DNA of 64,000 bases, from NCBI RefSeq assembly GCF_009826935.1, contig NZ_WUMN01000006.1, forward strand, positions 1-64,000, given 5' to 3'. This stretch comes from Flavobacterium sp. Sd200. Its GTDB lineage: Bacteria; Bacteroidota; Bacteroidia; Flavobacteriales; Flavobacteriaceae. A program made the position numbers and the translations under genes. Shown here piece after piece: positions 17,536 through 25,106 of the stretch; within the stretch, counting starts at the first letter, position 1, and each line of letters begins with the position of its first letter. A model generated the notes under the pieces. It worked only from the letters and a program-made list of their open reading frames with translations. It was not told where the DNA came from and searched no databases.

Positions 17536-17598
17536 AGCATCTGACTGTAATAAGAGCCCCGATAGCTATCGGGGTTGGTTCGAGCCCAAGAGGGGGAG
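17523..17598 (+). pseudogene. Truncated, altered tRNA-Asn copy A
   Basis: From CTCAGCTG onward the sequence follows tRNA-Asn to its 3' end and into the terminator, but the 5' acceptor strand is missing. The anticodon loop has lost one T (CTGTAA instead of CTGTTAA). A few bases of the variable region and T-stem are replaced by the palindrome CCCCGATAGCTATCGGGG (17557-17574). The T-loop TTCGAGC and 3' acceptor strand are intact. It cannot form a cloverleaf and should not be a working tRNA. Confidence 0.88.
17557..17574. repeat. Perfect 18-base palindrome, copy A
   Basis: CCCCGATAGCTATCGGGG is fully self-complementary and sits inside the pseudo-tRNA at the variable-loop position. I remember the CCCGATAGCTATCGGG core as frequent in Flavobacteria and relatives. 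Confidence 0.9.
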
Positions 17599-17601
17599 CA
17601 A

Positions 17602-17631
17602 AATCCTAATCAGAAATGGTTAGGATTTTTT
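17602..17631 (+). terminator. tRNA-Asn terminator, copy 2 of 3
   Basis: The same AATCCTAA/TTAGGATT hairpin and T-run as behind the true tRNA, located directly after pseudo-tRNA copy A. Confidence 0.7.
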
Positions 17632-17644
17632 GTTTTTACACACT

Positions 17645-17941
17645 ATGCAAAATAATATTGTTTATATACTATTCTCTAAAAAACTCAATAGATATTATAT
17701 CGGATATACTTCCGATATGGATGTCCGAATAAGTTTCCACCAAAATGCCCAGCCTAATAAATTCACCGCAAAAGCCAACGATTGGGAATTGATCTTACAA
17801 TTGGAATGTCAAAGTAAAGCACAGGCTTTAGCGGTAGAGAAACATATCAAAACAATGAAAAGCAAGGTTTACATTCAAAACCTCATTAAATATCCTGAAA
17901 TGCAGGAAAAACTACGCACAAAATATTTCTCAGCTGGTTAG
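17645..17941 (+). CDS. Small GIY-YIG nuclease, copy B
   Basis: This 98-residue protein is nearly identical to copy A. Differences cluster in residues 1-30 (for example SDMDVR for SNIDMR) and near the end (KYPEMQEKLRTKYFSAG). VYILFS, YYIGYT, the Arg/His pair and the EKHIKTMKSK motif are all kept, so both copies appear to be under selection or very recently duplicated. Its start context repeats that of copy A: terminator, TTTTTACAC, ATG. The C-terminal SAG and the stop come from the D-arm of pseudo-tRNA copy B, CAGCTGGTTAG being the unchanged tRNA sequence. Confidence 0.85.
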   Translation: MQNNIVYILFSKKLNRYYIGYTSDMDVRISFHQNAQPNKFTAKANDWELILQLECQSKAQALAVEKHIKTMKSKVYIQNLIKYPEMQEKLRTKYFSAG

Positions 17942-18004
17942 AGCATCTGACTGTAATCAGAGCCCCGATAGCTATCGGGGTTGGTTCGAGCCCAAGAGGG
18001 GGAG
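17929..18004 (+). pseudogene. Truncated, altered tRNA-Asn copy B
   Basis: The architecture is the same as copy A: no 5' acceptor strand, one T lost from the anticodon loop, and CCCCGATAGCTATCGGGG (17963-17980) in the variable region. The D-arm here is identical to the parent tRNA (CTCAGCTGGTTAGAGC), so this copy is less diverged. The 3' end merges into a third terminator copy. Confidence 0.88.
17963..17980. repeat. Perfect 18-base palindrome, copy B
   Basis: Identical to the palindrome in copy A and at the same place within the pseudo-tRNA, which shows the insertion preceded the duplication or was copied with it. Confidence 0.9.
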
Positions 18005-18007
18005 CAA

Positions 18008-18037
18008 AATCCTAATCAGAAATAGTTAGGTTTTTTT
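18008..18037 (+). terminator. tRNA-Asn terminator, copy 3 of 3 (decayed)
   Basis: ATCCTAA pairs with TTAGGTT less well than in the other copies (AATAGTTAGGTTTTTTTG). It marks the right boundary of the duplicated array. Confidence 0.6.
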
Positions 18038-18164
18038 GTATTACAGAAAACAACATTAGGGTTCTTAATTTCACACTCCCCATCATTGTCAAAATAGTTC
18101 AGTGTTGCTTAGCATTCTATAGTTTATCTAACTACCTTAGGACAACTTAATCAATCACAAAACA

Positions 18165-18803
18165 ATGATAAACCTGCTACTTCTATTATTGATTGTTATT
18201 GCCTACTGCTATTACTGGGGATTTATAATACGCAATGAGCAGCGCAGACTATCGCAAAGTGTAGCAAACAATATAAAGCAGCTTCATTATGCTCTTTTAG
18301 CCATTACGATAGCACTATGGATTGTTTACAGGAATTTTGACGTAGTATTGAGAGGTTCATGGACAAACAGGGTATTCATACTTCCTTTCTTCCTGTCAGG
18401 GCTTCTGCTGTATCTTTATGCACCTAAAAAGTGGAATAACCGCTTAGAAAAGCTTTATTTTAAAACATTCTGCTATTTACCGTTTGTTTTACTTTTAGCT
18501 TTATTTTATCCTTTTGCAGGTATTGTCCTGGTTGCCTCGGTTTTAGGAAAGATCTCTCCCGGAAAAGAAGTATATAGCGATAATATATTATTAATGCAAA
18601 CGAACAGCAAAAGCTCATTAAATCAACCACATTTAGAAATATGGCAAAAAAAGCCCCTTATAAACATACTTAAAGAAGAAGCTTTTACAGAAGCAGATTC
18701 TGTCTCAACAAAATATGAGGGCAACAAAGCCCACGTAATATTTTATAATTTAATGGAAGATAAAACAGAAGTTAACGACAGCATTACTGTAAAACTTGAT
18801 TGA
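18165..18803 (+). CDS. Unrecognised membrane protein
   Basis: The 212-residue protein has about four hydrophobic segments (roughly 2-22, 41-58, 69-87 and 103-127) and a soluble C-terminal part of about 80 residues (LEIWQKKPLINILKEEAF, KAHVIFYNLMEDKTEV). I do not recognise the family. No -7 box matches well upstream. It follows the tRNA-Asn array and is convergent with the RlpA-like pair. Confidence 0.7.
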   Translation: MINLLLLLLIVIAYCYYWGFIIRNEQRRLSQSVANNIKQLHYALLAITIALWIVYRNFDVVLRGSWTNRVFILPFFLSGLLLYLYAPKKWNNRLEKLYFKTFCYLPFVLLLALFYPFAGIVLVASVLGKISPGKEVYSDNILLMQTNSKSSLNQPHLEIWQKKPLINILKEEAFTEADSVSTKYEGNKAHVIFYNLMEDKTEVNDSITVKLD

Positions 18804-18825
18804 GCAATGCCTACTTGGAGTATAT

Positions 18826-19200
18826 TTATTTAGATACCTCGATGGTAACCTTTAGCTCTCCGTGATTTTTGTTGTCGGTAATTTGCATAAAGGCTTTTTT
18901 TGAGAGGTCTATATCACGTCCACCTCCAAAAGGCCCACGGTCATTAACCACAACTACAACCGATTTTCCGTTGGCTTTATTGGTAACTTTTACTTTAGTG
19001 CCAAAAGGCAGTTTTTTGTGGGCAGCCGTAAGCTTGCTGTTGCTGAATTTTTCTCCGCTTGCGGTCTTCCTGCCGTTAAACTTATCGGCATAATAGCTTG
19101 CCACTGCCGATTTATCATAAGAATTATAAGCTCCTTTTTTACTTGAACATGCAACAAGCAATGTTGCAAACATTAAAAATACTGCTATACGTTTTGCCAT
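18826..19200 (-). CDS. RlpA-like double-psi beta-barrel lipoprotein
   Basis: The 124-residue precursor has a lipobox (LLVAC, Cys18) and so is probably lipid-anchored. It is followed by a compact RlpA/DPBB domain: [46 protein letters not shown] and [10 protein letters not shown]. The conserved His and Asp of the RlpA fold are present. RlpA proteins act on peptidoglycan or bind it at the septum; this one lacks the SPOR domain of E. coli RlpA. It starts 3 bases after the paralogue upstream, so the pair is an operon. Confidence 0.88.
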   Translation of the reverse strand: MAKRIAVFLMFATLLVACSSKKGAYNSYDKSAVASYYADKFNGRKTASGEKFSNSKLTAAHKKLPFGTKVKVTNKANGKSVVVVVNDRGPFGGGRDIDLSKKAFMQITDNKNHGELKVTIEVSK

Positions 19201-19203
19201 GCC

Positions 19204-19641
19204 TTATTTTTTTTCCTCCAGAATTTCGATCTTTACCTTAAAATAACCACTGCTTTTTTTAGTGGCTATTTCCATAAAAGCTTTTTTAGTAAGGTCTATT
19301 TCCAGTTTTTTACTGTAGGGTCCGCGGTCGTTTACCTTTACATCTACAAACTTTCCGTTTGCTTCATTGGTCACCCTAACCATGGTGCCAAAAGGCAGTT
19401 TCATATGGGCAGCAGTATATTTTGCATTATTAAAACGTTCGCCGCTGCTCGTTTTCCTGCCATTAAACTTGTCGGCATAATAGGTGGCAAGAACATCTTT
19501 TTTATAGGGAGTAAGTGTTGGTTCTGCCGCAGTTGTAATGGTTGCCTTTATATCCTGGGGCATATATTTTACAGCCGGCGCAAAACCGTAGCTTATAAAT
19601 AGTGCTAAAACTGTACTGAAAATAATAATACTATTCTTCAT
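19204..19641 (-). CDS. RlpA-like double-psi beta-barrel protein
   Basis: This is a paralogue of the neighbouring lipoprotein, 145 residues long, with a hydrophobic N-terminal signal (IIIFSTVLALFISYGFA) but no lipobox cysteine. It is probably periplasmic or secreted. The DPBB core is complete: [48 protein letters not shown] and LEIDLTKKAFMEI. The pair suggests one anchored and one free version of the same peptidoglycan-active domain. Confidence 0.87.
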   Translation of the reverse strand: MKNSIIIFSTVLALFISYGFAPAVKYMPQDIKATITTAAEPTLTPYKKDVLATYYADKFNGRKTSSGERFNNAKYTAAHMKLPFGTMVRVTNEANGKFVDVKVNDRGPYSKKLEIDLTKKAFMEIATKKSSGYFKVKIEILEEKK

Positions 19642-19695
19642 AATAATTATAATTTTTTTGTCCGTTCCTTTTTCCCAACAACTATGCCATTAAGA

Positions 19696-19720
19696 AAACA
19701 AAAGCCCTTAACAGGGCTTT
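19696..19720 (-). terminator. Terminator downstream of the four-helix membrane protein gene
   Basis: AAAGCCC (19701-19707) pairs with GGGCTTT (19714-19720) with TTAACA between. On the minus strand it is followed by TGTTTTC. Confidence 0.7.
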
Positions 19721-19729
19721 AAAATTTGG

Positions 19730-20170
19730 TTAGTTTAACCATGCACTCCACGGTATCCTGCTCAATAACAGCACTAAACCTATAGAATATAATACAGCTA
19801 TACTTTTAAATTTTTTGTCAGATTCTTCTGCTCTTTTATGCTTAGACCATCCTATCGTTATGAGAGTAAGCGCTATTATATTGATAAGCGGGTGTTCTAC
19901 CACATACAGCCTAATAGTACTGTCTTTCATAGCACCACCCATACCAAGCTCCTTAACAGCTGCAAACCATGGCGATGTAAATAGTAGAATTAATCCTAAA
20001 ACTAACTGCACATGGCTAAAAATAAGGGCTATCATAGCTATGCGCCTGTCCTGAAGATTAAAAGGCCTTTTCGCTTTAAGACCTACAAACGAGTTTAAAA
20101 TGGCAATGAGCAGGAATACCAATACTCCGAAAGCCCAGTAAGAATGCAGATCTAATACAGATGAATACAT
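19730..20170 (-). CDS. Four-helix membrane protein of a Bacteroidota family
   Basis: The 146-residue protein has four membrane segments (about 12-30, 48-66, 90-108 and 122-140). Conserved-looking histidines are LHSYW near the N-terminus, FSHVQL in helix 2 and VEHPLINI in helix 3, a pattern that could ligate haem. I recall relatives loosely annotated as cytochrome b-like, or wrongly as ribosomal protein L27. The function is not established. It has its own promoter and terminator. Confidence 0.75.
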   Translation of the reverse strand: MYSSVLDLHSYWAFGVLVFLLIAILNSFVGLKAKRPFNLQDRRIAMIALIFSHVQLVLGLILLFTSPWFAAVKELGMGGAMKDSTIRLYVVEHPLINIIALTLITIGWSKHKRAEESDKKFKSIAVLYSIGLVLLLSRIPWSAWLN

Positions 20171-20194
20171 AATTTTTTTGTAATGTTAGGAGGG

Positions 20195-20202
20195 CAAATA
20201 TA
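20195..20202 (-). promoter_or_regulatory. -7 box TATATTTG for the four-helix membrane protein gene
   Basis: Plus-strand CAAATATA gives TATATTTG on the minus strand, 24 bases before the start at 20170. Confidence 0.6.
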
Positions 20203-20341
20203 AACAATACAGCAAAAAAAAGCCTTACTAAACTCTGTCTAAAATTGTTTTGAGGCGTTGTTTAGAACGGTTCTAAAAATAAACAATGTAGTTTTAGATA
20301 TTACTATTGTACTGATTAACAACTTTAAAGACTAGGAATAT

Positions 20342-20372
20342 AAAAAAAGGCCAACCTAATGGTTAGCCTTTA
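20342..20372 (-). terminator. Terminator of the secreted nuclease/phosphatase gene
   Basis: AAAGGC and AACC pair with GGTT and GCCTTT around a TAAT loop, with one bulged C. The A-run at 20342-20348 becomes a U-run on the minus strand. Confidence 0.8.
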
Positions 20373-20392
20373 CTATAATTTTTGAGCAATAT

Positions 20393-21520
20393 CTACATCT
20401 GCTTTATCAGATACACGTAAACAGGAAAGTGGTCGCTGTAACCCACATTCCCATTACTGTTTCTTAGCGGATAGCCTTTAAATGCCCCAGATGGCTGCGT
20501 CATGAACGTTTTGTTGTAAACGCCTGCCTTCCAAAAACGGAAAGAAGTATAATCTTTTTGTATAAGTGGCTCGGTCATTATCATTTGATCAAATAAATCC
20601 CACGCATCCCTGTAAGCAAGTGTGCCTATACCTTTGTTAGACATCTCTTCCATTGGGTTATATAAACCTCCTTTTTTAGTGTCTTCTTTCTTGGCTTTGG
20701 CTCCAAGCACACCTTTAACACTGTTGTTGTAAGGACCATCGTTAAGGTCGCCCATGGTTATAACCTTTGCATTAGGATTTACTTTATACAAAGAGTCAAT
20801 AATTTTTTTGTTCAGAGCAGCAGCAGCCTCCCTAAACGGAGCCGATACTTTTTCGCCACCTGAGCGCGAAGGCCAGTGGTTTATAATAAAACTCATTTCT
20901 TCACCATCAAGATAGCCCGTAACCAATAACTGGTCGCGCGTGTAACGTCTTCCTTCAAGGTCTACGTTTATCACTACTCCTTCTTCATCGTCATCAGTAG
21001 TTTTTCCGGCTGCCTTATCTTCCTCCAGCTTTTTCTTTAGCTTAAGTGCGTTCTTATCATATATAAGTAAAGGGAAATTTTTATAACTTGTAGGCTTAAA
21101 GTATTTCTTTTGGTAAAGAAAGCCCACATCGATACCCCTTTTATCAGGCGAGTCTATGTGCACTATGCCATAATCTTTACCTGCAAGCAATGGTTCTTTG
21201 ATAAGATCTTCCAGTACACCACGGTTCTCTACTTCGGCTACACCTATAACTACAGGGGAGTTTCCGGGGTTCTCCGTAGTACCTATCTGAGAGATAACTT
21301 TGGCTAAATTAGACAGTTTCTTTTTATATTTTTCTTCTGTCCAGTGCTGGCGTCCGTCCGGCAACCACTCCTCATCATTAATTTTAGGGTCGTTGTGTGT
21401 ATCAAACAGGTTTTCAACATTATAAAAAGCTACGGTATGTACTTTAAACTTTTTATCCTGAGCATTACACAACACACCAATCAACACAATAAACAGGAAC
21501 GAACTAAATGATTTTATCAT
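20393..21520 (-). CDS. Secreted endonuclease/exonuclease/phosphatase family protein
   Basis: The 375-residue protein starts with a signal peptide (residues 1-20, LCNAQ). The DNase I-like fold is complete: AFYNVENLFDT (Asn and Asn/Asp metal contacts), IGVAEVENRGVLEDL (catalytic Glu), RGIDVGFLYQ, FIINHWPSRSGG (catalytic His), MGDLNDGPYNNS (Asp and Asn) and VGYSDHFPVYV (final Asp-His pair). The family cleaves phosphodiester or phosphoester bonds in nucleic acids, lipids or small molecules. It is transcribed divergently from a TonB-dependent receptor operon, which suggests extracellular or periplasmic nucleic-acid or phosphate use. Confidence 0.9.
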   Translation of the reverse strand: MIKSFSSFLFIVLIGVLCNAQDKKFKVHTVAFYNVENLFDTHNDPKINDEEWLPDGRQHWTEEKYKKKLSNLAKVISQIGTTENPGNSPVVIGVAEVENRGVLEDLIKEPLLAGKDYGIVHIDSPDKRGIDVGFLYQKKYFKPTSYKNFPLLIYDKNALKLKKKLEEDKAAGKTTDDDEEGVVINVDLEGRRYTRDQLLVTGYLDGEEMSFIINHWPSRSGGEKVSAPFREAAAALNKKIIDSLYKVNPNAKVITMGDLNDGPYNNSVKGVLGAKAKKEDTKKGGLYNPMEEMSNKGIGTLAYRDAWDLFDQMIMTEPLIQKDYTSFRFWKAGVYNKTFMTQPSGAFKGYPLRNSNGNVGYSDHFPVYVYLIKQM

Positions 21521-21597
21521 TATTTAACATATATTAATTTAACATCAAGTTTTATAACAAACTGGATGCCAAAAGTAAATAATATTTTTAAATGATG

Positions 21598-21605
21598 TAC
21601 ATTTG
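21598..21605 (+). promoter_or_regulatory. -7 box TACATTTG for the TonB receptor operon
   Basis: The box matches TAnnTTTG exactly. It lies 55 bases before the receptor start, leaving an A-rich leader of about 50 bases. Confidence 0.65.
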
Positions 21606-21660
21606 CGCCCGTTAAGAAATATTTAACTTAACAACGAACAGGAATAATTTAATTTTATCT

Positions 21661-24456
21661 ATGAAAAAACTAATTCTCAGTCTTTTATTTGTAATGCAGG
21701 CTGTAGTTGCGTGGGCGCAGCAAACCGGCTCTGTACAGGGTAAGGTGGTTGAATCTAAATCGCAAAAACCCATGCAAAATGTTGTGGCAACGCTCGATGC
21801 TACCGGTAAAACAGCTTTGACCAATTCTGAAGGTGTTTTTGTATTTACCGATGTATTGGCAGGCAGCCACGTGGTGGTAGTTGCTACTACAGGCTTTACA
21901 AGTCAAACTTTTACTGTAGAGGTGGCAGCAGGCCAGCCGCTGGATCTTGGCGTAGTATCTTTAGAAGAAGATATAACATCTGAACAGCAATTGAGCCTTA
22001 TTACTATTACAGATAATGACCTGGGCGATGATAACTCCGGATCTGAAAATACAGCCGGGCTTCTACAGGCTTCAAGAGATGTGTTCCAGCAGGCAGCAGC
22101 CTTTAACTGGGGTATGGCACGTTTCAGGATCCGTGGTCTTGATAACGAATATGGTATTACTATGATAAACGGTATTACTATGAACAAGCTTTATGACGGA
22201 CGCCCGCAGTGGAGCAACTGGGGTGGCCTTAATGATGCTACACGTAATCAGGAATTTACAATGGGTTCTGCCCCTTCTGACTATACTTTTGGTAATATTC
22301 TTGGTACTCAGGAAATCAACACACGTGCATCTATATACAGACCGGGCGGAAGGATATCATTCTCCGGTACAAACACTAACTATAGCTGGAGGGCTATGGC
22401 TACTTATGCATCGGGTATGGATAAAGACGGCTGGGCTTATGTAATATCTGCTTCAAGAAGGTTTGCCCAGGAAGGCTACTTTGAAGGTACCGATTATAGT
22501 GCAAACTCATTCTTTGCAAGTGTAGAGAAAAAAATAAACGACAAACACAGCCTTAACCTTACCAGTATTTATGCTCAAAACAGCAGGGGTAAAAACTCTC
22601 CTAATACTGCGGAAGTTAACAATATTGCAGGCGAAAAATATAACTCTTACTGGGGATACCAGGATGGCGAAAAGCGCAACTCTCGCGATAAAGATGTAGA
22701 AGAGCCGGTTATAATGCTAACCCACTACTGGAACATGACCGAAAGGACATCGTTAACCACTACTGCGGCTTACCAGTTTGGACACATAGGAAACAGCAGG
22801 CTTGACTATCAAAACGCAAGCAACCCGGATCCAACATATTACAGAAACCTTCCAAGCTATTATAACAACCTTGGCGGAGATAATGCTGCAAACCAGAACA
22901 CACTGGCTACTTTTAACACTAACAGGCAGCTAAACTGGGATTTTCTATACCAAACCAACCAAAATACACAAAACGGCCGTAGTGCTTATGTGTTGTATGA
23001 AGACAGGACAGACGACGATATTTTTACTGCAAACAGTATATTACGCTCTCAGTTGTCAGACAACATAGTGGTAAATGGTGGTGTAACTTTTAAAAATGTA
23101 AAATCGCACAACTTCCAAAACCTGCTAGACCTTTTAGGCGGTCAGTTCTTTGAAGATATAGACAACTACTATACAGGTGATTTTTCTCAAAGCGACCTTA
23201 ACAACCCTAACAGGCGTGTTGTAGAAGGCGATACTTATGGCTACAACTACTACCTGCACGCAAACAATGTTGACGGTTTTGCACAGTTTAAATTTTCTTA
23301 CAGCAAGGTAGATTTTTACCTTGCGGGTAACTACTCAAGATCAGACTATCAGCGCGAAGGTCTTTACAGAAACGGTCTTTATGCCAACAACTCTTATGGC
23401 AAAGGCGAGAAAATTACTTTTGACAACTACGGTGCTAAAGGTGGTATTACATACAAGCTTGACGGAAGAAACTCAATTGTATTTAACGGTGTACACATGA
23501 CCAAAGCACCAACGCTTAGAAATACATTCCCTAACGCAAGGCTAAACAATAATGTTGTAAACGGCCTTACCAGCGAAACAATTAACAGTGGCGACATTAG
23601 CTATGTAATAAGAACTCCTAAGCTTAAAGGTCGTATTACAGGTTTCTACTCTACTATAGAAGATGCTACTGAAACTTCATTCTTTTATGGTGAAGGTATA
23701 TTTGAAGGAGATGATGCAGATGCTTTTGTTGCCGAAACAGTTACAGGCGTAAACAAAAGAATGTTTGGCGGTGAGCTTGGTTTAGAATACAACCTTACCT
23801 CAACAATTAAAATAAATGCTGCTGCATCTTATGGCCAATACACTTACAGTAACAACCCTAATGTAAGCATTAATAACGATGCACTTGCAGCCGTAACAAT
23901 TAACGACAGCGGTACAGGCACCGTAAACCTTAACCCAGCTACAAGCGTAGATTTTGGTAAATCGTCGCTTAAAAACTACAGGCTTGCAGGTATGCCACAA
24001 CAGGCTTACTCTTTAGGTCTTGAATACAGAGACCCACACTACTGGTGGATTGGTGGTAACGCCAACTATCTTGCCGATAACTATATTGATGTTTCTGCAT
24101 TGCTAAGAACCGAGAACTTCTTCCAGGATCCGGCACAGAGCGGAGGCTTGCCTTTCAGCCCAATAGACGATGCAAAGGCAAAACAACTTTTACGTCAGGA
24201 AAAATTTGATAACTTCTTCTTGTTTAACCTTCAGGGTGGTAAATCATGGAAAATAGGCAATCAAACATTTGGTTTCTTTGCAAGTGTAAACAACGTATTA
24301 GACAAGACCTACAAAACAGGCGGATTTGAACAATCTCGCGCGGCTAACTACCAAAATCTTCTTGTAGATAATAAAAACGGTACACCATCTTTTGGTTCTA
24401 AATATTTTTACGGTTACGGAAGGACTTACTTTGTAAACCTTTACTTAAACTTTTAA
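21661..24456 (+). CDS. TonB-dependent outer-membrane receptor with N-terminal carboxypeptidase-regulatory-like domain
   Basis: The 931-residue protein has a signal peptide (residues 1-19, AVVAWA|QQ), a carboxypeptidase-regulatory-like beta-sandwich (about 22-105: GSVQGKVVESKSQKPMQNV), then a plug (MARFRIRGLDNEYGITMING, DATRNQEFTMG) and a long beta-barrel ending in aromatic residues (GYGRTYFVNLYLNF). No SusD-like partner follows; instead two lipoproteins do. It should import a TonB-energised substrate across the outer membrane. The divergent nuclease and the DUF5689 lipoprotein suggest nucleic-acid-derived or phosphorylated substrates, which is inference. Confidence 0.93.
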   Translation: MKKLILSLLFVMQAVVAWAQQTGSVQGKVVESKSQKPMQNVVATLDATGKTALTNSEGVFVFTDVLAGSHVVVVATTGFTSQTFTVEVAAGQPLDLGVVSLEEDITSEQQLSLITITDNDLGDDNSGSENTAGLLQASRDVFQQAAAFNWGMARFRIRGLDNEYGITMINGITMNKLYDGRPQWSNWGGLNDATRNQEFTMGSAPSDYTFGNILGTQEINTRASIYRPGGRISFSGTNTNYSWRAMATYASGMDKDGWAYVISASRRFAQEGYFEGTDYSANSFFASVEKKINDKHSLNLTSIYAQNSRGKNSPNTAEVNNIAGEKYNSYWGYQDGEKRNSRDKDVEEPVIMLTHYWNMTERTSLTTTAAYQFGHIGNSRLDYQNASNPDPTYYRNLPSYYNNLGGDNAANQNTLATFNTNRQLNWDFLYQTNQNTQNGRSAYVLYEDRTDDDIFTANSILRSQLSDNIVVNGGVTFKNVKSHNFQNLLDLLGGQFFEDIDNYYTGDFSQSDLNNPNRRVVEGDTYGYNYYLHANNVDGFAQFKFSYSKVDFYLAGNYSRSDYQREGLYRNGLYANNSYGKGEKITFDNYGAKGGITYKLDGRNSIVFNGVHMTKAPTLRNTFPNARLNNNVVNGLTSETINSGDISYVIRTPKLKGRITGFYSTIEDATETSFFYGEGIFEGDDADAFVAETVTGVNKRMFGGELGLEYNLTSTIKINAAASYGQYTYSNNPNVSINNDALAAVTINDSGTGTVNLNPATSVDFGKSSLKNYRLAGMPQQAYSLGLEYRDPHYWWIGGNANYLADNYIDVSALLRTENFFQDPAQSGGLPFSPIDDAKAKQLLRQEKFDNFFLFNLQGGKSWKIGNQTFGFFASVNNVLDKTYKTGGFEQSRAANYQNLLVDNKNGTPSFGSKYFYGYGRTYFVNLYLNF

Positions 24457-24465
24457 TTAATTGCT

Positions 24466-25089
24466 ATGAAAAATAATTTTAAACTGCTTTTAGTAACTGC
24501 CCTTACATCTGTACTGTTTACAGGATGTGTGGGAGATGATGATACAGTACTGCCACACTACGATGCTCTTCCGCTATCGCAAACTTTTAATACAACGCCG
24601 GATTTTACACCAATTTTAGATAATACTATCCTTGATATAGACGGATGGCAGAATATCGCTCAAACCGGTTCTGCTTTATGGAGGGTACAGGTTTACCAAA
24701 GTAATGGTTATGCCGAACTTAGCTGCTACCAAACCGGAGATCCGGTAAATGTTAGCTGGCTGGTATCTCCGGAATTTATTCCGACAGAGAAGCACAAAAC
24801 TTTGTCTTTTGAGGTTGCCCAAAGTTATGTAACCAATGTTGCCAATAAACTTGAAGTGTTCGTTTCTGAAGATTTCAACGGCACTGATGTGGCTACAGCA
24901 ACATGGGTACCTTTAACTGTTAATATTCCGGGAACATCTGCTGTTTATTTTGAATTTATGGACAGCGGCAATGTAGATCTTACACAATATGTAGATAAAC
25001 AGCTGCACCTTGCATTTAAGGTTACTGGGTCTGGTACAAATACCAACCTTGACGGTTCGTACCAAATTGATAACGTGAATGTAAAATAA
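24466..25089 (+). CDS. Choice-of-anchor J-type lipoprotein
   Basis: The 207-residue precursor has a lipobox (LFTGC, Cys21) followed by an acidic stretch (VGDDD), a possible surface-export signal for Bacteroidota lipoproteins. The rest looks like one jelly-roll/choice-of-anchor J domain: LSQTFNTT, DIDGWQNIAQTG, WLVSPEF, LSFEVAQSY and DGSYQIDNVNV. Such domains bind glycans or other polymers at the surface. It lies 9 bases after the TonB receptor gene and 17 before the next lipoprotein, so it is the middle gene of an operon. Confidence 0.82.
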   Translation: MKNNFKLLLVTALTSVLFTGCVGDDDTVLPHYDALPLSQTFNTTPDFTPILDNTILDIDGWQNIAQTGSALWRVQVYQSNGYAELSCYQTGDPVNVSWLVSPEFIPTEKHKTLSFEVAQSYVTNVANKLEVFVSEDFNGTDVATATWVPLTVNIPGTSAVYFEFMDSGNVDLTQYVDKQLHLAFKVTGSGTNTNLDGSYQIDNVNVK

Positions 25090-25106
25090 CCGTTTAAAGA
25101 ATTATT

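Noticed and set aside
17523..18004. Two further functional tRNA-Asn genes
   Set aside because: Both lack the 5' acceptor strand, have a six-base anticodon loop and carry an 18-base palindrome in the variable region, so neither can fold as a tRNA.
17119..18037. CRISPR array or integron-like cassette array
   Set aside because: There are only two units of about 406 bases, with protein-coding content and tRNA fragments; there are no short regular repeats with unique spacers and no integrase.
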